Source of the DNA: Streptomyces sp. TP-A0356 | GTDB taxonomy: Bacteria; Actinomycetota; Actinomycetes; Streptomycetales; Streptomycetaceae | DNA length: 64,000 bases | Direction: 5' to 3' | NCBI RefSeq assembly: GCF_001417775.1 | Contig: NZ_BBZJ01000016.1 | Location: 372,001 to 436,000 of the forward strand | Part shown: positions 33,481 through 42,544 of the stretch, piece by piece | Position numbering within the stretch: the stretch's first letter is position 1 | Layout of the letters: each line of letters opens with the position of its first letter | The notes under the pieces: model-generated | Told to the model about the DNA's origin: nothing | Databases searched by the model: none | The model's input: the letters and a program-made list of their open reading frames with translations, nothing else | Position numbers and translations under genes: made by a program

Positions 33481-34338
33481 ATGACAGCACTCTTCGCCCT
33501 GGCCACCAGCCTCCTGTGGGGTCTGGCCGACTTCGGCGGTGGGCTGCTGACGCGACGGATGCCCGCTCTGACGGTGGTCGTCGTCTCGCAGGCCATCGCG
33601 GCGGCGATGCTCGGCGCGATGGTGTTCGCCACCGGCGGCTGGAGCGAGGCGGGACCGCGGCTGTGGTTCGCGTTCGCCGCGGGGCTGATCGGGCCCATCG
33701 CCCTGCTCTCCTTCTACCAGGCGCTCGCACTGGGCCCGATGGGCGTCGTCTCCCCGCTCGCCACCCTGAGCGTGGCGGTCCCCGTGGGCGTCGGGCTCGC
33801 CCTCGGCGAGCGCCCCGGGCCGCTGCAGGCCGCCGGCATCGCCGTCGCCGTCCTCGGGGTCGTGCTCGCGGGCGGCCCCCAGCTCAGGGGCGCACCGGTC
33901 CAGCGGCAGGCGATCCTGCTCACACTGGTGGCGGCGCTCGGCTTCGGCACGGTGTTCGCGCTGATCGCGGAGGCGTCGACCACGGTCACCGGCCTGTTCC
34001 TGGCGCTCTCCGTGCAGCGCGTCACCAACGTCGCCGCGGGCGGCGCCGCCCTGTACGTCGCCGTGCGGCGCGGCACCGAGGCCCTCCCGGAGGAGGGCTT
34101 CCCCTGGCGTTCCCTGCCCGCCCTCGCCTTCGTCGGTCTGGCCGACGTCGCCGCAAACGGCACGTACGCGATCGCCGCCCAGCACGGCCCCGTCACGGTG
34201 GCCGCCGTGCTCGCCTCGCTCTACCCGGTGGTCACGGCGCTTGCCGCGCGCGGCTTCCTCAGCGAGCGGCTGCGCGCGGTGCAGGCGGCGGGCGCCGGCC
34301 TCGCGCTGCTCGGCACGGTGCTCCTGGCCACCGGCTGA
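33481..34338 (+). CDS. EamA/DMT-family transporter
   Basis: The 285-residue protein has ten predicted helices in two EamA repeats. The first opens MTALFALATSLLWGLADFGGG and the second includes ASLYPVVTALAARGFLSERLRAVQAAGAGLAL, the classic C-terminal signature. DMT transporters move metabolites such as amino acids. ATG 33481 follows GCGAGGCGG. Control by the divergent XRE-cupin protein suggests export of that regulator's ligand. Its stop is one base from the convergent acyltransferase stop, with no terminator between. Confidence 0.93.
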   Translation: MTALFALATSLLWGLADFGGGLLTRRMPALTVVVVSQAIAAAMLGAMVFATGGWSEAGPRLWFAFAAGLIGPIALLSFYQALALGPMGVVSPLATLSVAVPVGVGLALGERPGPLQAAGIAVAVLGVVLAGGPQLRGAPVQRQAILLTLVAALGFGTVFALIAEASTTVTGLFLALSVQRVTNVAAGGAALYVAVRRGTEALPEEGFPWRSLPALAFVGLADVAANGTYAIAAQHGPVTVAAVLASLYPVVTALAARGFLSERLRAVQAAGAGLALLGTVLLATG

Positions 34339-34339
34339 C

Positions 34340-35146
34340 TCATGACTCGGCCGTCTCGGCGTCCAGCTCCGCGAGCCGGGCGACGGCCTCCTCGTCCAGC
34401 TCCGACAGCGCCAACAGCTGCTCCGGGGTGACCCCGTCGGGGATCGGCACCGGCGCGGGGGTCCTCAGCGGCGGCTGCCACCCGGCGTCGGGCGTCCAGC
34501 GCCGCACGACCCGCGCCGGGGCCCCGGCCACCACCGCGTGGTCCGGCACCGCGCCCCGTACGACGGCGCCGGCCGCCACCACCACGTTCCGCCCCATCCG
34601 CGCGCCCGGCAGGATCACCGCGCCGGTCCCGATCCAGCACCCGGGACCGATCTCCACCGGCTCCATCCGCGGCCACTGCTTGCCGATGGGCTGGTGCGGG
34701 TCGTCGTAGGAGTGGTTCGTGGAGGTCACATAGACGTACGGCCCGAAGTAGCAGTCGCTGCCGATCGTGACCGTCGTGTCGGCGATGACATGGCTGCCCC
34801 GGCCGAGGACGACGCCGTCGCCGATGCGCAGGATCGGGTCGGGGCCGAGGTCGAGGTCGGGCATCAGCCCGGCGGTCAGGGTGACCTGCTCGCCGATGAT
34901 GCAGTGCGCGCCGAGGTGGATCCAGGGTTCGCCGAAGACCGTGCCGAGCGGGAAGGCGAGTCTGGTACCTGTTCCCATCGCACCGAAGCGGAAGCGCCCG
35001 GGGTGCTCCGCGGTGACGGACCCCGTGCGCTGCGCCCAGGCCCAGCCCGCGTGGACCGCGCGTTGCGCGAGGCCGCGACGCCATGATGAGAACGTGTTCT
35101 TGCTCCTGGGCACCCGCACACGGTAATCGGCGCGGGGAGCGCTCAT
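34340..35146 (-). CDS. Left-handed beta-helix (hexapeptide) acyltransferase
   Basis: The 268 residues hold a hexapeptide-repeat acyltransferase domain (about 70-215). It has imperfect [LIV]-G-x-x-x-x repeats (ILRIGDGVVLGRGSHVIADTTVTIGSDC, MEPVEIGPGCWIGTGAVILPGARMGRNVVVAAGAV) and the acetyl-CoA-side motif TSTNHSYDDPHQPIGKQ of the maltose/xenobiotic acetyltransferase group. The acceptor is unknown; sugars are common. It is divergent from the gamma-carbonic-anhydrase-like gene, another beta-helix protein. The start is ATG 35146. Confidence 0.88.
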   Translation of the reverse strand: MSAPRADYRVRVPRSKNTFSSWRRGLAQRAVHAGWAWAQRTGSVTAEHPGRFRFGAMGTGTRLAFPLGTVFGEPWIHLGAHCIIGEQVTLTAGLMPDLDLGPDPILRIGDGVVLGRGSHVIADTTVTIGSDCYFGPYVYVTSTNHSYDDPHQPIGKQWPRMEPVEIGPGCWIGTGAVILPGARMGRNVVVAAGAVVRGAVPDHAVVAGAPARVVRRWTPDAGWQPPLRTPAPVPIPDGVTPEQLLALSELDEEAVARLAELDAETAES

Positions 35147-35219
35147 GGGACCGTACGGCTGTGATCTTCGCCCCACCGATGGCGTAGCGTGGCGGCGAGG
35201 CGAGCACGAGGAGACGGCA

Positions 35220-35747
35220 ATGACGCACAAGGCGCTGATCGCGGGCATCGGCGGCAAGGATCCCAAGGTGGATCACGAGGCGTTCGCGGCACCTACGTCC
35301 GTCGTGATCGGGGATGTGACGCTGCACGCGGGCGCGAGCGTCTGGTACGGCGCGGTGCTGCGCGGCGACGTCGAGCGGATCACCGTGGGGGCGAGCAGCA
35401 ATGTGCAGGACAACTGCACCCTGCACGCCGACCCGGGCTTCCCGGTCACGATCGGCGAACGGGTCTCCGTCGGGCACAACGCCGTCGTCCACGGCGCGAC
35501 CGTCGAGGACGACTGCCTGATCGGGATGGGCGCCACGGTTCTCAACGGCGCGGTGATCGGCGAGGGCTCACTCGTCGCGGCACAGGCGCTGGTGCCCCAG
35601 GGCATGCGGGTGCCCCCGGGCTCACTCGTGGCGGGCGTACCCGCGAAGGTCAAGCGGCAGCTGACCGACGAGGAGCGCGAAGGCATCACGGTGAACGGCA
35701 CGATGTACGCGGAACTCGCCCGGGCACATCGTGAGGTGCACGACTAA
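35220..35747 (+). CDS. Gamma-carbonic anhydrase family protein
   Basis: The 175-residue left-handed beta-helix protein is of the YrdA/PaaY/CamH group. The zinc-ligand pattern is visible as CTLHADPG (first His), then VGHNAVVHGATV (two His). WYGAVLRGDVERITVGASSNVQDN supplies the substrate-site Arg and Gln. Members are often annotated as carbonic anhydrases, but many lack proven activity. ATG 35220 follows GAGGAG. It is followed by one copy of the dispersed intergenic repeat. Confidence 0.92.
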   Translation: MTHKALIAGIGGKDPKVDHEAFAAPTSVVIGDVTLHAGASVWYGAVLRGDVERITVGASSNVQDNCTLHADPGFPVTIGERVSVGHNAVVHGATVEDDCLIGMGATVLNGAVIGEGSLVAAQALVPQGMRVPPGSLVAGVPAKVKRQLTDEEREGITVNGTMYAELARAHREVHD

Positions 35748-35784
35748 GAGCTCCGATTGGGAGTCCGATAAGAGCTCCGAACAG
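35745..35784. repeat. Dispersed intergenic repeat, copy A
   Basis: TAAGAGCTCCGA (35745-35756, beginning at the stop codon) is followed by TAAGAGCTCCGAACAG (35769-35784). The same AGAGCTCCGA(ACAG) element recurs at 47.77 and 59.53 kb within larger hairpins. Confidence 0.7.
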
Positions 35785-35800
35785 TGCGAGTGCGTACCAG

Positions 35801-35822
35801 GCGCCGCGAGCGACCGCGGCGC
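35801..35822. terminator. Terminator between gamma-CA and DedA genes
   Basis: GCGCCGCG and CGCGGCGC form a perfect 8-bp stem with a 6-base loop between two convergent genes. Confidence 0.65.
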
Positions 35823-35836
35823 ACCCGCGCCCTTGC

Positions 35837-36487
35837 CTACTCTCCGGCCGGAACCGCTTCCGCTTCGGCCTCCCGCTGCGCGGCCCCCGCCCTCTTCGCC
35901 TTCCGCCTGACGATCAGCATCGACGCGAGCCCCACCAGCACCGCCGCCACCAGCCCGACCCAGGAGAACTTCTTCAGCCAGGACTCGGCGACGACACCGA
36001 CGTAGTAGATGACCGCCGTGGTGCCGCCCGCCCAGATCACACCGCCCAGGAAGTTGGCGATCAGGAACTTCCAGTACGGCATCCGCAGCACACCGGCCAG
36101 CGGGCCGGCGAAGATCCGCAGCAGGGCGACGAAACGGCCGAAGAAGACCGCCCACATGCCCCACCTCTCGAAGGACCGCTCTGCCGTCGCGACATGGCCC
36201 TCGCTGAAGTGCTTCGGGAACCTCTTCCCGAGCCAGGCCAGCAGCGGCCGTCCGCCCTTGCGGCCGATCGCGTAACCGATGGAGTCGCCGACGACGGCTC
36301 CGGCGCTGGCGCAGGCGCCTAGGACGACGGGGTTGACACCGGAGTGCTGCGAGGACAGCAGCGCGGCGGAGACCAGGACGATCTCGCCCGGGAGCGGGAT
36401 GCCCAGGCTCTCCAGACCGATGACCAGGGCCACCACGGCGTAGACGGCGACGGCGGGTACCGTGTCGAGCCATTCCTGGACGTGCAC
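35837..36487 (-). CDS. DedA-family membrane protein
   Basis: The 216 residues from GTG 36487, preceded by GGGGAGGAA at about six bases, form a DedA/VTT-domain protein. [20 protein letters not shown] and [18 protein letters not shown] are its re-entrant-loop signatures (E...PxP and G[RY].....R). DedA proteins act in membrane homeostasis; some are polyprenyl-phosphate or lipid flippases. An ATG at 36511 is the alternative start, but it lacks a ribosome-binding site. Confidence 0.92.
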   Translation of the reverse strand: MHVQEWLDTVPAVAVYAVVALVIGLESLGIPLPGEIVLVSAALLSSQHSGVNPVVLGACASAGAVVGDSIGYAIGRKGGRPLLAWLGKRFPKHFSEGHVATAERSFERWGMWAVFFGRFVALLRIFAGPLAGVLRMPYWKFLIANFLGGVIWAGGTTAVIYYVGVVAESWLKKFSWVGLVAAVLVGLASMLIVRRKAKRAGAAQREAEAEAVPAGE

Positions 36488-36594
36488 TGCCGGTTCCTCC
36501 CCGATCCGCATCCGTGTCCTGCCGGCACGCCCGGTCCGGCGTCCCCCGGGCAGCCTACCTGCTCAGCCGGATCCGGCGGCGTCCCACAGTGCGC

Positions 36595-36771
36595 ACCGGT
36601 GTTCCCGCTCACATCGAGGCCGTGCCGGGTCGAGCGGGCGCTCAGCTCGTCGTACGCGAACGTCGTGCACGAGAGTCCGGGTCCGAACGGGGACAGCGGT
36701 CGCGCACCCCACGCGTCGTACCAGCGGTAGCCGACGTGGATGCCCTCCGAGTACTCCTCGGTGCCGTTCAC
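36595..36771 (-). pseudogene. Remnant of a GH3 beta-glucosidase C-terminus
   Basis: About 59 codons read [20 protein letters not shown], then [19 protein letters not shown], then SGNTG. This matches the conserved end of the glycoside hydrolase family 3 catalytic region and its fibronectin-like domain entry (consensus YxEGxxVGYRxY, PLFPFGHGLSYTTF, TNTG). Key positions have drifted (FGHGLSYTTF to [10 protein letters not shown]) and no other part of the roughly 700-residue gene is present. It is a deletion remnant. Confidence 0.75.
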
Positions 36772-37176
36772 GCGATGACGGAGTCCGCGCCGCGCCCTTG
36801 GCCGAGGCCGGGGCGCACGAGCGAAGACAGATGTGTGATGCATTCAAGCCAGAAGGAAAGCCGAAGCGGCCCTCTTCAAATATTCGCGTCCCACGGCCGG
36901 TTGATAGTTCAATGGCCCCGCTGCAATACTCCGCATCCGACCCCGTCGACATCCCTGGACAGGGCCGCCCCGACCTCCCGAAATCCCGAGAACGGGGACG
37001 TCACGAACCCCCCACAAAGTCCGCACAGAATCCCGGCTTCAGCTCCCAGGAGTTCCGGATGAGCCATTGCCCTGGAGAACCTGACCACCGCTCATCTCTC
37101 TGACCTGCTCCGAAGCCGACGCCCGGAGTCGGCCGCCGCCTGGATCGCGTTACACGGCAGCAAAAGAAGGTGCGTC
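36772..37176. other. Intergenic region upstream of the DUF485/symporter operon
   Basis: About 400 bases of lower-GC sequence with no convincing frame. It includes CTTCAAATATTCGCGTCCC and GGTTGATAGTTCAATGG, and a short GC hairpin near 37110-37130 (CCGAAGCCGACGCCCGGAGTCGG). The operon promoter is presumably here. Confidence 0.4.
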
Positions 37177-37596
37177 ATGACCGGATATCCGCCGCAACAC
37201 GCCAACTGGCCTCCCTCCCCCGCCACGACATCCGGTTCCGAGAGACCGCCTTCCCTGTACGAACATCCCGAATTCCAGTCGATGCGCGGCGCCTTCCGCG
37301 CCTTCGGGGCCATCGCCGTGACACTTGTCGTGGGCGGATTTCTGCTGTACGTACTGCTGTCCAGTTTCGCCCCCGGCGTGATGAACCAGCCCCTGGCCGG
37401 CCACCTCACTCTCGGTCTCGCCCAGTTCGCCGTCATGGCCCTCGCGGTATGGCGCTACACCGTGCACATGCGCCGGCGTGTCGACCCGGTGGCACGACGG
37501 CTGCGGGCCGAGCTCGACCGGATGGAGGCCGGCCGGGATCGCGCCCCGTGGGAGAGGCCCCCCATGCCGCGGGAGAGGAGGTTCCCCGCGTGGTGA
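37177..37596 (+). CDS. DUF485-family membrane protein
   Basis: The 139 residues have a Pro-rich cytosolic N-terminus. A DUF485 domain follows (about 45-105, LYEHPEFQSMRGAFRAFGAIAVTLVVGGFLLYVLLSSFAP then GHLTLGLAQFAVMALAVWRYTVHMRRRVDP), with two transmembrane helices. DUF485 proteins pair with acetate-type sodium symporters, as here: its stop overlaps the symporter start. AGAAGG precedes ATG 37177. It probably assists the transporter. Confidence 0.93.
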   Translation: MTGYPPQHANWPPSPATTSGSERPPSLYEHPEFQSMRGAFRAFGAIAVTLVVGGFLLYVLLSSFAPGVMNQPLAGHLTLGLAQFAVMALAVWRYTVHMRRRVDPVARRLRAELDRMEAGRDRAPWERPPMPRERRFPAW

Positions 37597-39188
37597 CGGT
37601 CTCCGCGAGCCCTGTGAACCGATTCAGCCTGCAGCTGACGTTCCTCCTCTTCCTCTCCGTCGTCGTGGTCACCCTGTTCACGGCACTGCTGACGGCCCCT
37701 CAACGCGACGAGATCAGCGAGTTCTACCTCGGCAACCGGAACATGTCCCCGCTGCGCAACGGCCTGGCGATGTGCGGTGACTACCTGTCGGCGGCCACCC
37801 TCCTGGGCAGTACGGGCCTGGTCGCGCTCACCGGTTACGACGGTCTGCTCTACCTCGGGGGGACCACCGTCGCCTGGATGACGGTGCTGCTCGTCATCGC
37901 CGAACCCCTGCACAACTCCGGCAGGTTCACACTCGGCGACACCCTGGCACTGCGCCTGCCCCGCCTCCAGCGGCCGGTGCGCCTCGCCCTCGCCGTCTGC
38001 ACGCTGACCATCACCACCCTCTACCTGGTGGCCCAGCTCGTCGGCAGCGTCGCCCTGCTGACCCAGTTCGTCGGCGAGCCCAGCCGGACCACCCGCACAC
38101 TGTGCGTGGTCGTCATCGGCACCATCGTCGTGGTGTACGCGGCACTCGGTGGCATGCCCGGCGCGACCTTCATCCAGGTCGTCAAGGCCGTGATGCTGGT
38201 GTCGGGCGTGGCGATCACGGCGGTCGTCGTGCTGACCCACTTCCGGTGGAACGTCGACGCGCTCCTGTCGGCCGCCGCGCACAACAGCGGGCTGGGCCGG
38301 CGCTTCCTGGAGTCCGGGCTGCGCTACGGCGGCGGCACCGCGAGCAAGCTCGACTTCTTCAGCCTGCAACTGGCGATCGTGCTCGGCCTGGCCGCGCTTC
38401 CCCATGTGGTGATGCGGCTGCTCGCCCCGCGCACCAACCGGGTGCTGCGCACCTCGGTCGTCTGGGCGATGGGCCTCGTCGGCTTCGTCTGCCTGGCCGC
38501 GGGCATCCTCGGCCTCGGCGCCACCGCGATCGTCGGACGGGAGGACATCGCGCGGATCGACCCCAGGGGTGACGCGGCCGTCCTGCTGCTCGCCCAGTCC
38601 ATCGGCGGCGGCGTGCTCACCGCGCTGATCTCCTGTCTGGCCTTCGTGACGCTGCTCGCGGTCGCGGCCGGGCTCACCCTCGCCGCCGCCACCTCGCTCG
38701 CCCATGACCTCTACGGCGAGGTCATCCGCAAGGGCAGGGCGTCCCAGGCCGAGGAGCTCGGCGTGGCACGCATGGCGGCGGCCCTGATCGGCGTCCTGGG
38801 CATGCTGCTCGCCCTGCTGCCGTGGCACATCAGCACGGCGAGCCTGGCGTTCCTCGCCTTCGCCATCGCCGCCTCCGCCATCCTGCCCGCCCTCGTCTAC
38901 AGCCTGTTCTGGCGGCGCTTCAGCGGGCACGGCGCGCTGCTCAGCCTGTACGGCGGCCTGATCTGCTCCGTGCTCCTCGTGGTGTTCTCCCCCGTGGTCT
39001 CCTCCACCCCCACCTCGGTCTACCCCGACGTCGACTTCGCCTGGTTCCCGTTGCAGAACCCGGGAATCGTCTCGATCCCCGTCGGCTTCCTCCTCGGCTG
39101 GCTGGGCAGTGTTCTGAGGCCCCATCAGAGAACGTCCGGATACGAGGAGTTCCAGATACGTTCGCTGGTCGGTGCCGGGCCGCGCTGA
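37590..39188 (+). CDS. Solute:sodium symporter (acetate/monocarboxylate type)
   Basis: The 532-residue protein has about 13 helices and the sodium-solute-symporter features EFYLGNRNMSPLRNGLAMCGDYLSAATLLGSTGL and the long signature around GGMPGATFIQVVKAVMLV. With a DUF485 partner it resembles ActP/MctC transporters of acetate, pyruvate or propionate. GAGAGGAGG lies eight bases before GTG 37590; GTG 37593 (GTGA overlap with the DUF485 stop) is equally possible. Substrate is inferred from family only. Confidence 0.92.
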   Translation: MVTVSASPVNRFSLQLTFLLFLSVVVVTLFTALLTAPQRDEISEFYLGNRNMSPLRNGLAMCGDYLSAATLLGSTGLVALTGYDGLLYLGGTTVAWMTVLLVIAEPLHNSGRFTLGDTLALRLPRLQRPVRLALAVCTLTITTLYLVAQLVGSVALLTQFVGEPSRTTRTLCVVVIGTIVVVYAALGGMPGATFIQVVKAVMLVSGVAITAVVVLTHFRWNVDALLSAAAHNSGLGRRFLESGLRYGGGTASKLDFFSLQLAIVLGLAALPHVVMRLLAPRTNRVLRTSVVWAMGLVGFVCLAAGILGLGATAIVGREDIARIDPRGDAAVLLLAQSIGGGVLTALISCLAFVTLLAVAAGLTLAAATSLAHDLYGEVIRKGRASQAEELGVARMAAALIGVLGMLLALLPWHISTASLAFLAFAIAASAILPALVYSLFWRRFSGHGALLSLYGGLICSVLLVVFSPVVSSTPTSVYPDVDFAWFPLQNPGIVSIPVGFLLGWLGSVLRPHQRTSGYEEFQIRSLVGAGPR

Positions 39189-39289
39189 CCGGCGTCACCG
39201 CACCGACCCGCTCACCGCACCACGACGCCGCCACCACGACGTCCCGTTCCGGACGCTGCCCCACGCTCTTCGGAAAGGACCAACCCCCC

Positions 39290-39859
39290 ATGCACAGGCG
39301 CACGTCGACGAATCCACTAAGGGTCGTGGCCGCCGGAATGACAGCCACGGCCGCGCTCGCGGTCTTCGGCACCACGTCTCACGCGGAGCCCGCGCCCGCG
39401 ACGCGAACCACCACGGCCACCGCCTCCGCCGCGCGGTCGCCCGGCCGGTGTCCCTCACGGCATTCGACCCGACCGCCTACCCCTGGAGGGACGCGGGCGG
39501 CCCCCTCCGGTTCGACGGCCACGGCTACCCCCGGCGCTCCTGCACGTCGTTCGCCGCCTGGGCGATCCGCGCAGACGGACGCCCTCACCGCAAGTCCCCC
39601 CGACTTCCTTGGCGAGCCCGGTCCTGGACCGGCGCCATGACCAGCGCGGTCCCGCACGTCGGTGACATCGCCCAGTGGGACCCGGGCGTGCGGGGGGGGC
39701 GGCGAGGGACATGTGGCGTACGTCGCGGCCGTCGGCGACGACGGGACGGTCACCCTGCACGAGTACGGCTGCGGGAGCGCGTACAACGACTTCCGGCCGG
39801 ACTCCCTGAGCATCCGCACCACGTCGGCGTCGGACCCCAGCCGGTGTCTGCGCTTCTGA
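39290..39859 (+). pseudogene. Secreted CHAP-domain hydrolase, frameshifted
   Basis: The first frame begins with a clean signal peptide (MHRRTSTNPLRVVAAGMTAT ... FGTTSHAEP). Coding then moves to another frame: VSLTAFDPTAYPWRDAGGPL, with the catalytic-Cys segment RRSCTSFAAWAI and VPHVGDIAQWDPG. It returns to the first frame after a run of eight G (39692-39699): GEGHVAYVAAVGDDGTVTLH with the catalytic His, and YGCGSAYNDF. So the CHAP amidase/endopeptidase active-site residues survive across two frameshifts. Either the gene is dead or one shift is a sequencing error; G8 is a likely place. Confidence 0.8.
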
Positions 39860-39925
39860 CGCGGGCCGCGGTGGACACCGAAGGGCTCCGGCCGGAACCC
39901 TTGGGCATGGGGTGTGCGGGCGCCG

Positions 39926-40378
39926 TCAGCCGTTGGGGCGCAGGGTCCACACCACCGTCATCTGTCCCGATACCACGCCGTCCCCGCGCTGGATGGCGAT
40001 GGAGACGGGGAACTCGGGGCGCCGGCCGGCGTCCAGTTCGGCGACGACCTCGGCGGCTGGGCGGCCGAGCGTGGCGGTCGCGGTGACCGGGCCCATGGCG
40101 AGCTTCTTGTACGCGATCTCGGCGCTGACGGCGAGCGGAACGGCCCTGGACAGCTGATCGCCGAACGCGGCCAGCACGATGGCGCCGCTCGCCGACTCGC
40201 CCAGCGTGAACATCGCTCCCGCGTGCGGCCCGCCGACGTGGTTGTGGAAGTCGCTCTGGTCCGGCAGGGCCACGACGGCCTTCTCCGGCGTGGTCTCCAG
40301 GAACTCCAGGTTCAGGGTCCTGGCCATCGGCACCGTGGCGGCGAGCATCTCGCCGATCGACATCTGGTCTGCGCTCAT
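39926..40378 (-). CDS. Hotdog-fold thioesterase (DUF4442/PaaI-like)
   Basis: The 150-residue hotdog-fold protein carries HNHVGGPHAGAMFTLGESASGAI, the usual thioesterase helix motif, and AVSAEIAYKKLAMGPVTATAT. It probably hydrolyses an acyl-CoA, with no indication which. It stands alone between the CHAP remnant and the paralogous anchored proteins. Confidence 0.88.
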   Translation of the reverse strand: MSADQMSIGEMLAATVPMARTLNLEFLETTPEKAVVALPDQSDFHNHVGGPHAGAMFTLGESASGAIVLAAFGDQLSRAVPLAVSAEIAYKKLAMGPVTATATLGRPAAEVVAELDAGRRPEFPVSIAIQRGDGVVSGQMTVVWTLRPNG

Positions 40379-40635
40379 GCCGCGATGTTACCCATGAGTA
40401 GCTGCCCGTGGCCAGGGCCGTGCGTTGATCGCCGTATCGTTACGGCGGAGAGCAGCCGTCGGGGGGCGGGCGGAGCCCGCAGCAGCCCGCGGCCGGACAG
40501 CAGACGAATCCGTACCAGCAGCCCGGGTACCACCAGCCGAACCCGTATCGGCAACCCCAGCCGTGGAACGGGTCACCGCAGCCGACCGCCGCGCCCGGCC
40601 CTCCGCCCCCGGGCGGTGGCGGCCGGAACCGGACG

Positions 40636-41400
40636 ATGCTCGTCGCGGTCGCCGCCGCGGCGGCCGTCGTGGTCGCCGCCACCGCGACAGGCTTCCTGCT
40701 TCTCGGCGGGGGCAAGGACCACAGGGGGGACCCCGGGCCCACCACGTCCGGCTCACCCACGCCGAGTGCGAGCAACCCGCGGGGCACGGACGGCGAGCAC
40801 GCGACGGTCAAGGGCTGGAAGGCCGTGGTGAACCCGCAAGCGGGCATCGCGTTCGACGTTCCGCCGCAGTGGGCACTCATGTCGACCAGCTGGGTCACAT
40901 GGGTGTCGGAGAACGGGGACCCCGAGGACAAGCCGCTGATCGCCATGCGGGCCCCGGCGTTCCTGAAGCAGCAGTGGTGCGCCTCGGACGCGAACAGGGA
41001 CGGCACGAACGAGTACTCGCCACTGGCCGCCGCAGGCTCCAAGGTCAACAACGGTGCCAGGAGCACCGAGGAGATAGCGGGCGCCGACCCACGGACCTGG
41101 GTCTACGGACAGTACACCCAGCCCGACAAGGCGAAGGTGAAGTCGGGTGCCGTGGAGTCCTTCACCACGCAATCCGGCATCACGGGCACTTTGGGCACCG
41201 CCTGGTCCGTGGGTGTGGAGAAATCGCAAAAGTGCGCGACGGACGGCAAGGCGTGGACATTCGCCTTCAAGAACGCCCAAGGGGACCTCGTCTCCTGGTC
41301 GTTCTTCGGCGCCAAGGGCGTATCCGAGGAGGTACCGGACGCGACGGTGCGCAGGATCGCGGCCACCGTACGGCTCTACAAGGACTCGTCCGGGTCCTGA
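40636..41400 (+). CDS. Membrane-anchored protein, paralogue 1 (5' end damaged)
   Basis: From ATG 40636 the 254 residues give one transmembrane anchor (about 3-25, VAVAAAAAVVVAATATGFLLLG) and an extracellular domain matching the next gene: KGWKAVVNPQAGIAFDVPPQW, RAPAFLKQQWCASD, WVYGQYTQPDKAKVK and KCATDGKAWTFAFKN. The frame is coding-like back to 40429, encoding the same Pro/Gln-rich repeats (NPYQQPGYHQPNPY). That stretch has no start codon, and a TGA at 40426-40428 follows GTGCGT, so the original N-terminus seems lost. Function unknown. Confidence 0.65.
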   Translation: MLVAVAAAAAVVVAATATGFLLLGGGKDHRGDPGPTTSGSPTPSASNPRGTDGEHATVKGWKAVVNPQAGIAFDVPPQWALMSTSWVTWVSENGDPEDKPLIAMRAPAFLKQQWCASDANRDGTNEYSPLAAAGSKVNNGARSTEEIAGADPRTWVYGQYTQPDKAKVKSGAVESFTTQSGITGTLGTAWSVGVEKSQKCATDGKAWTFAFKNAQGDLVSWSFFGAKGVSEEVPDATVRRIAATVRLYKDSSGS

Positions 41401-41476
41401 ACACCCCGCATCCGGTACGGGTCTGACGAAGGGCAGTGACCCAAACGTGTCACAGGCGGCACTAGGGTTACTGCCC

Positions 41477-42490
41477 ATGTGGCCAGGACAGCAGCCGCCC
41501 GGGGGCGAGCAGAACCCGCAGAACCAGAACCCCTACCAGCAACCGGGGTACCAGCAGCCGAACCCGTACCAGCAGCCGGGGTACCAGCAGCCGAATCCCT
41601 ATCAGCAGCCGGGGCAGCCGCAGTGGGGCGCGCCCGCGCCCGCGGGAGCGCCCCAGCCGCCGAGCGGCGCAGGCGGCGGGAACCGTACGAAGGTCATCGC
41701 GATCGCGGCGGCCGCCGCCGTGGTCGTGGCGGCGGGCGTCACCGGCGTCGTGGTTCTGGGCGGCAACAAGAACGACAACGCCAACGGCGGCGGCAAGAAC
41801 GCCACGACGTCGCCCAGTGCCTCGCACAGCTCGACGGCCTCGGCCTCCGCGACCGACAACCCTCGCAACGGTGCGGCGGACAAGCCGACCATCCCGGGCT
41901 GGAAGGTCGTCGTCAATCCCAAGTGGGGCACCGCCTTCGACGTGCCGCCGGACTGGGACGTCAAGGAGCCGGACTTGATGATCGGTTTCGAGGACCACAA
42001 CGCCCAGGCCGGCGCCAAGCCCCTGATCACCATGTCCGCGCCCGCGTACCTCAAAGAGGACTGGTGCACGTCCGACGACAGCAAGTCCGGCCGGGTCGAC
42101 AAGACGGCCCTGGCCGCGGTGGGCACCAAGGGTGCGAGCGGCGCCAAGAACACCGATGAGGTCGCGGTGAACCAGGTGGCCTGGTGGGTGTACGGCGGCT
42201 ACACGCAGCCCGACAAGAAGAGCGTGACCTTCGAGAAGAAGGCGAAGCCGTACAAGACCGCGGCCGGCATCGAGGGCAGCATCGCCTGGGCCCGCTCCAA
42301 GAACACGCCCCAGAAGGGGAAGTGCGCGAGCGACGGCAAGGCCATCACGTTCGGCTTCAAGAACTCCGCGGGCGACTTCGTCGCCTGGAACCTCTACGGC
42401 GCCACGGGTGTGAAGGACGAGCTTCCCGACGCGACGATCATGAAGATCCTCAGCACCGTACGCCTTCACGGCGACCCGACGTCGTCCTGA
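41477..42490 (+). CDS. Pro/Gln-rich membrane-anchored protein, paralogue 2
   Basis: The 337 residues consist of a cytosolic N-terminus with three NPYQQPGYQQP-type repeats (about 18-50), one transmembrane helix (about 72-96), and a Ser/Thr/Ala linker. An extracellular domain of about 210 residues contains two matched Cys (DWCTSDD, KCASDGK). TAGGGT at 41463-41468 lies eight bases before ATG 41477 with no Shine-Dalgarno, so it may be leaderless. The fold is unknown; YQQP tails are common in Streptomyces envelope proteins. It is a tandem duplicate of the preceding gene. Confidence 0.85.
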   Translation: MWPGQQPPGGEQNPQNQNPYQQPGYQQPNPYQQPGYQQPNPYQQPGQPQWGAPAPAGAPQPPSGAGGGNRTKVIAIAAAAAVVVAAGVTGVVVLGGNKNDNANGGGKNATTSPSASHSSTASASATDNPRNGAADKPTIPGWKVVVNPKWGTAFDVPPDWDVKEPDLMIGFEDHNAQAGAKPLITMSAPAYLKEDWCTSDDSKSGRVDKTALAAVGTKGASGAKNTDEVAVNQVAWWVYGGYTQPDKKSVTFEKKAKPYKTAAGIEGSIAWARSKNTPQKGKCASDGKAITFGFKNSAGDFVAWNLYGATGVKDELPDATIMKILSTVRLHGDPTSS

Positions 42491-42544
42491 GCCCGCCCGC
42501 CGGGTACCACGGCGGTCGTGGCGCCCGGCGGACCGACGGCCCGG

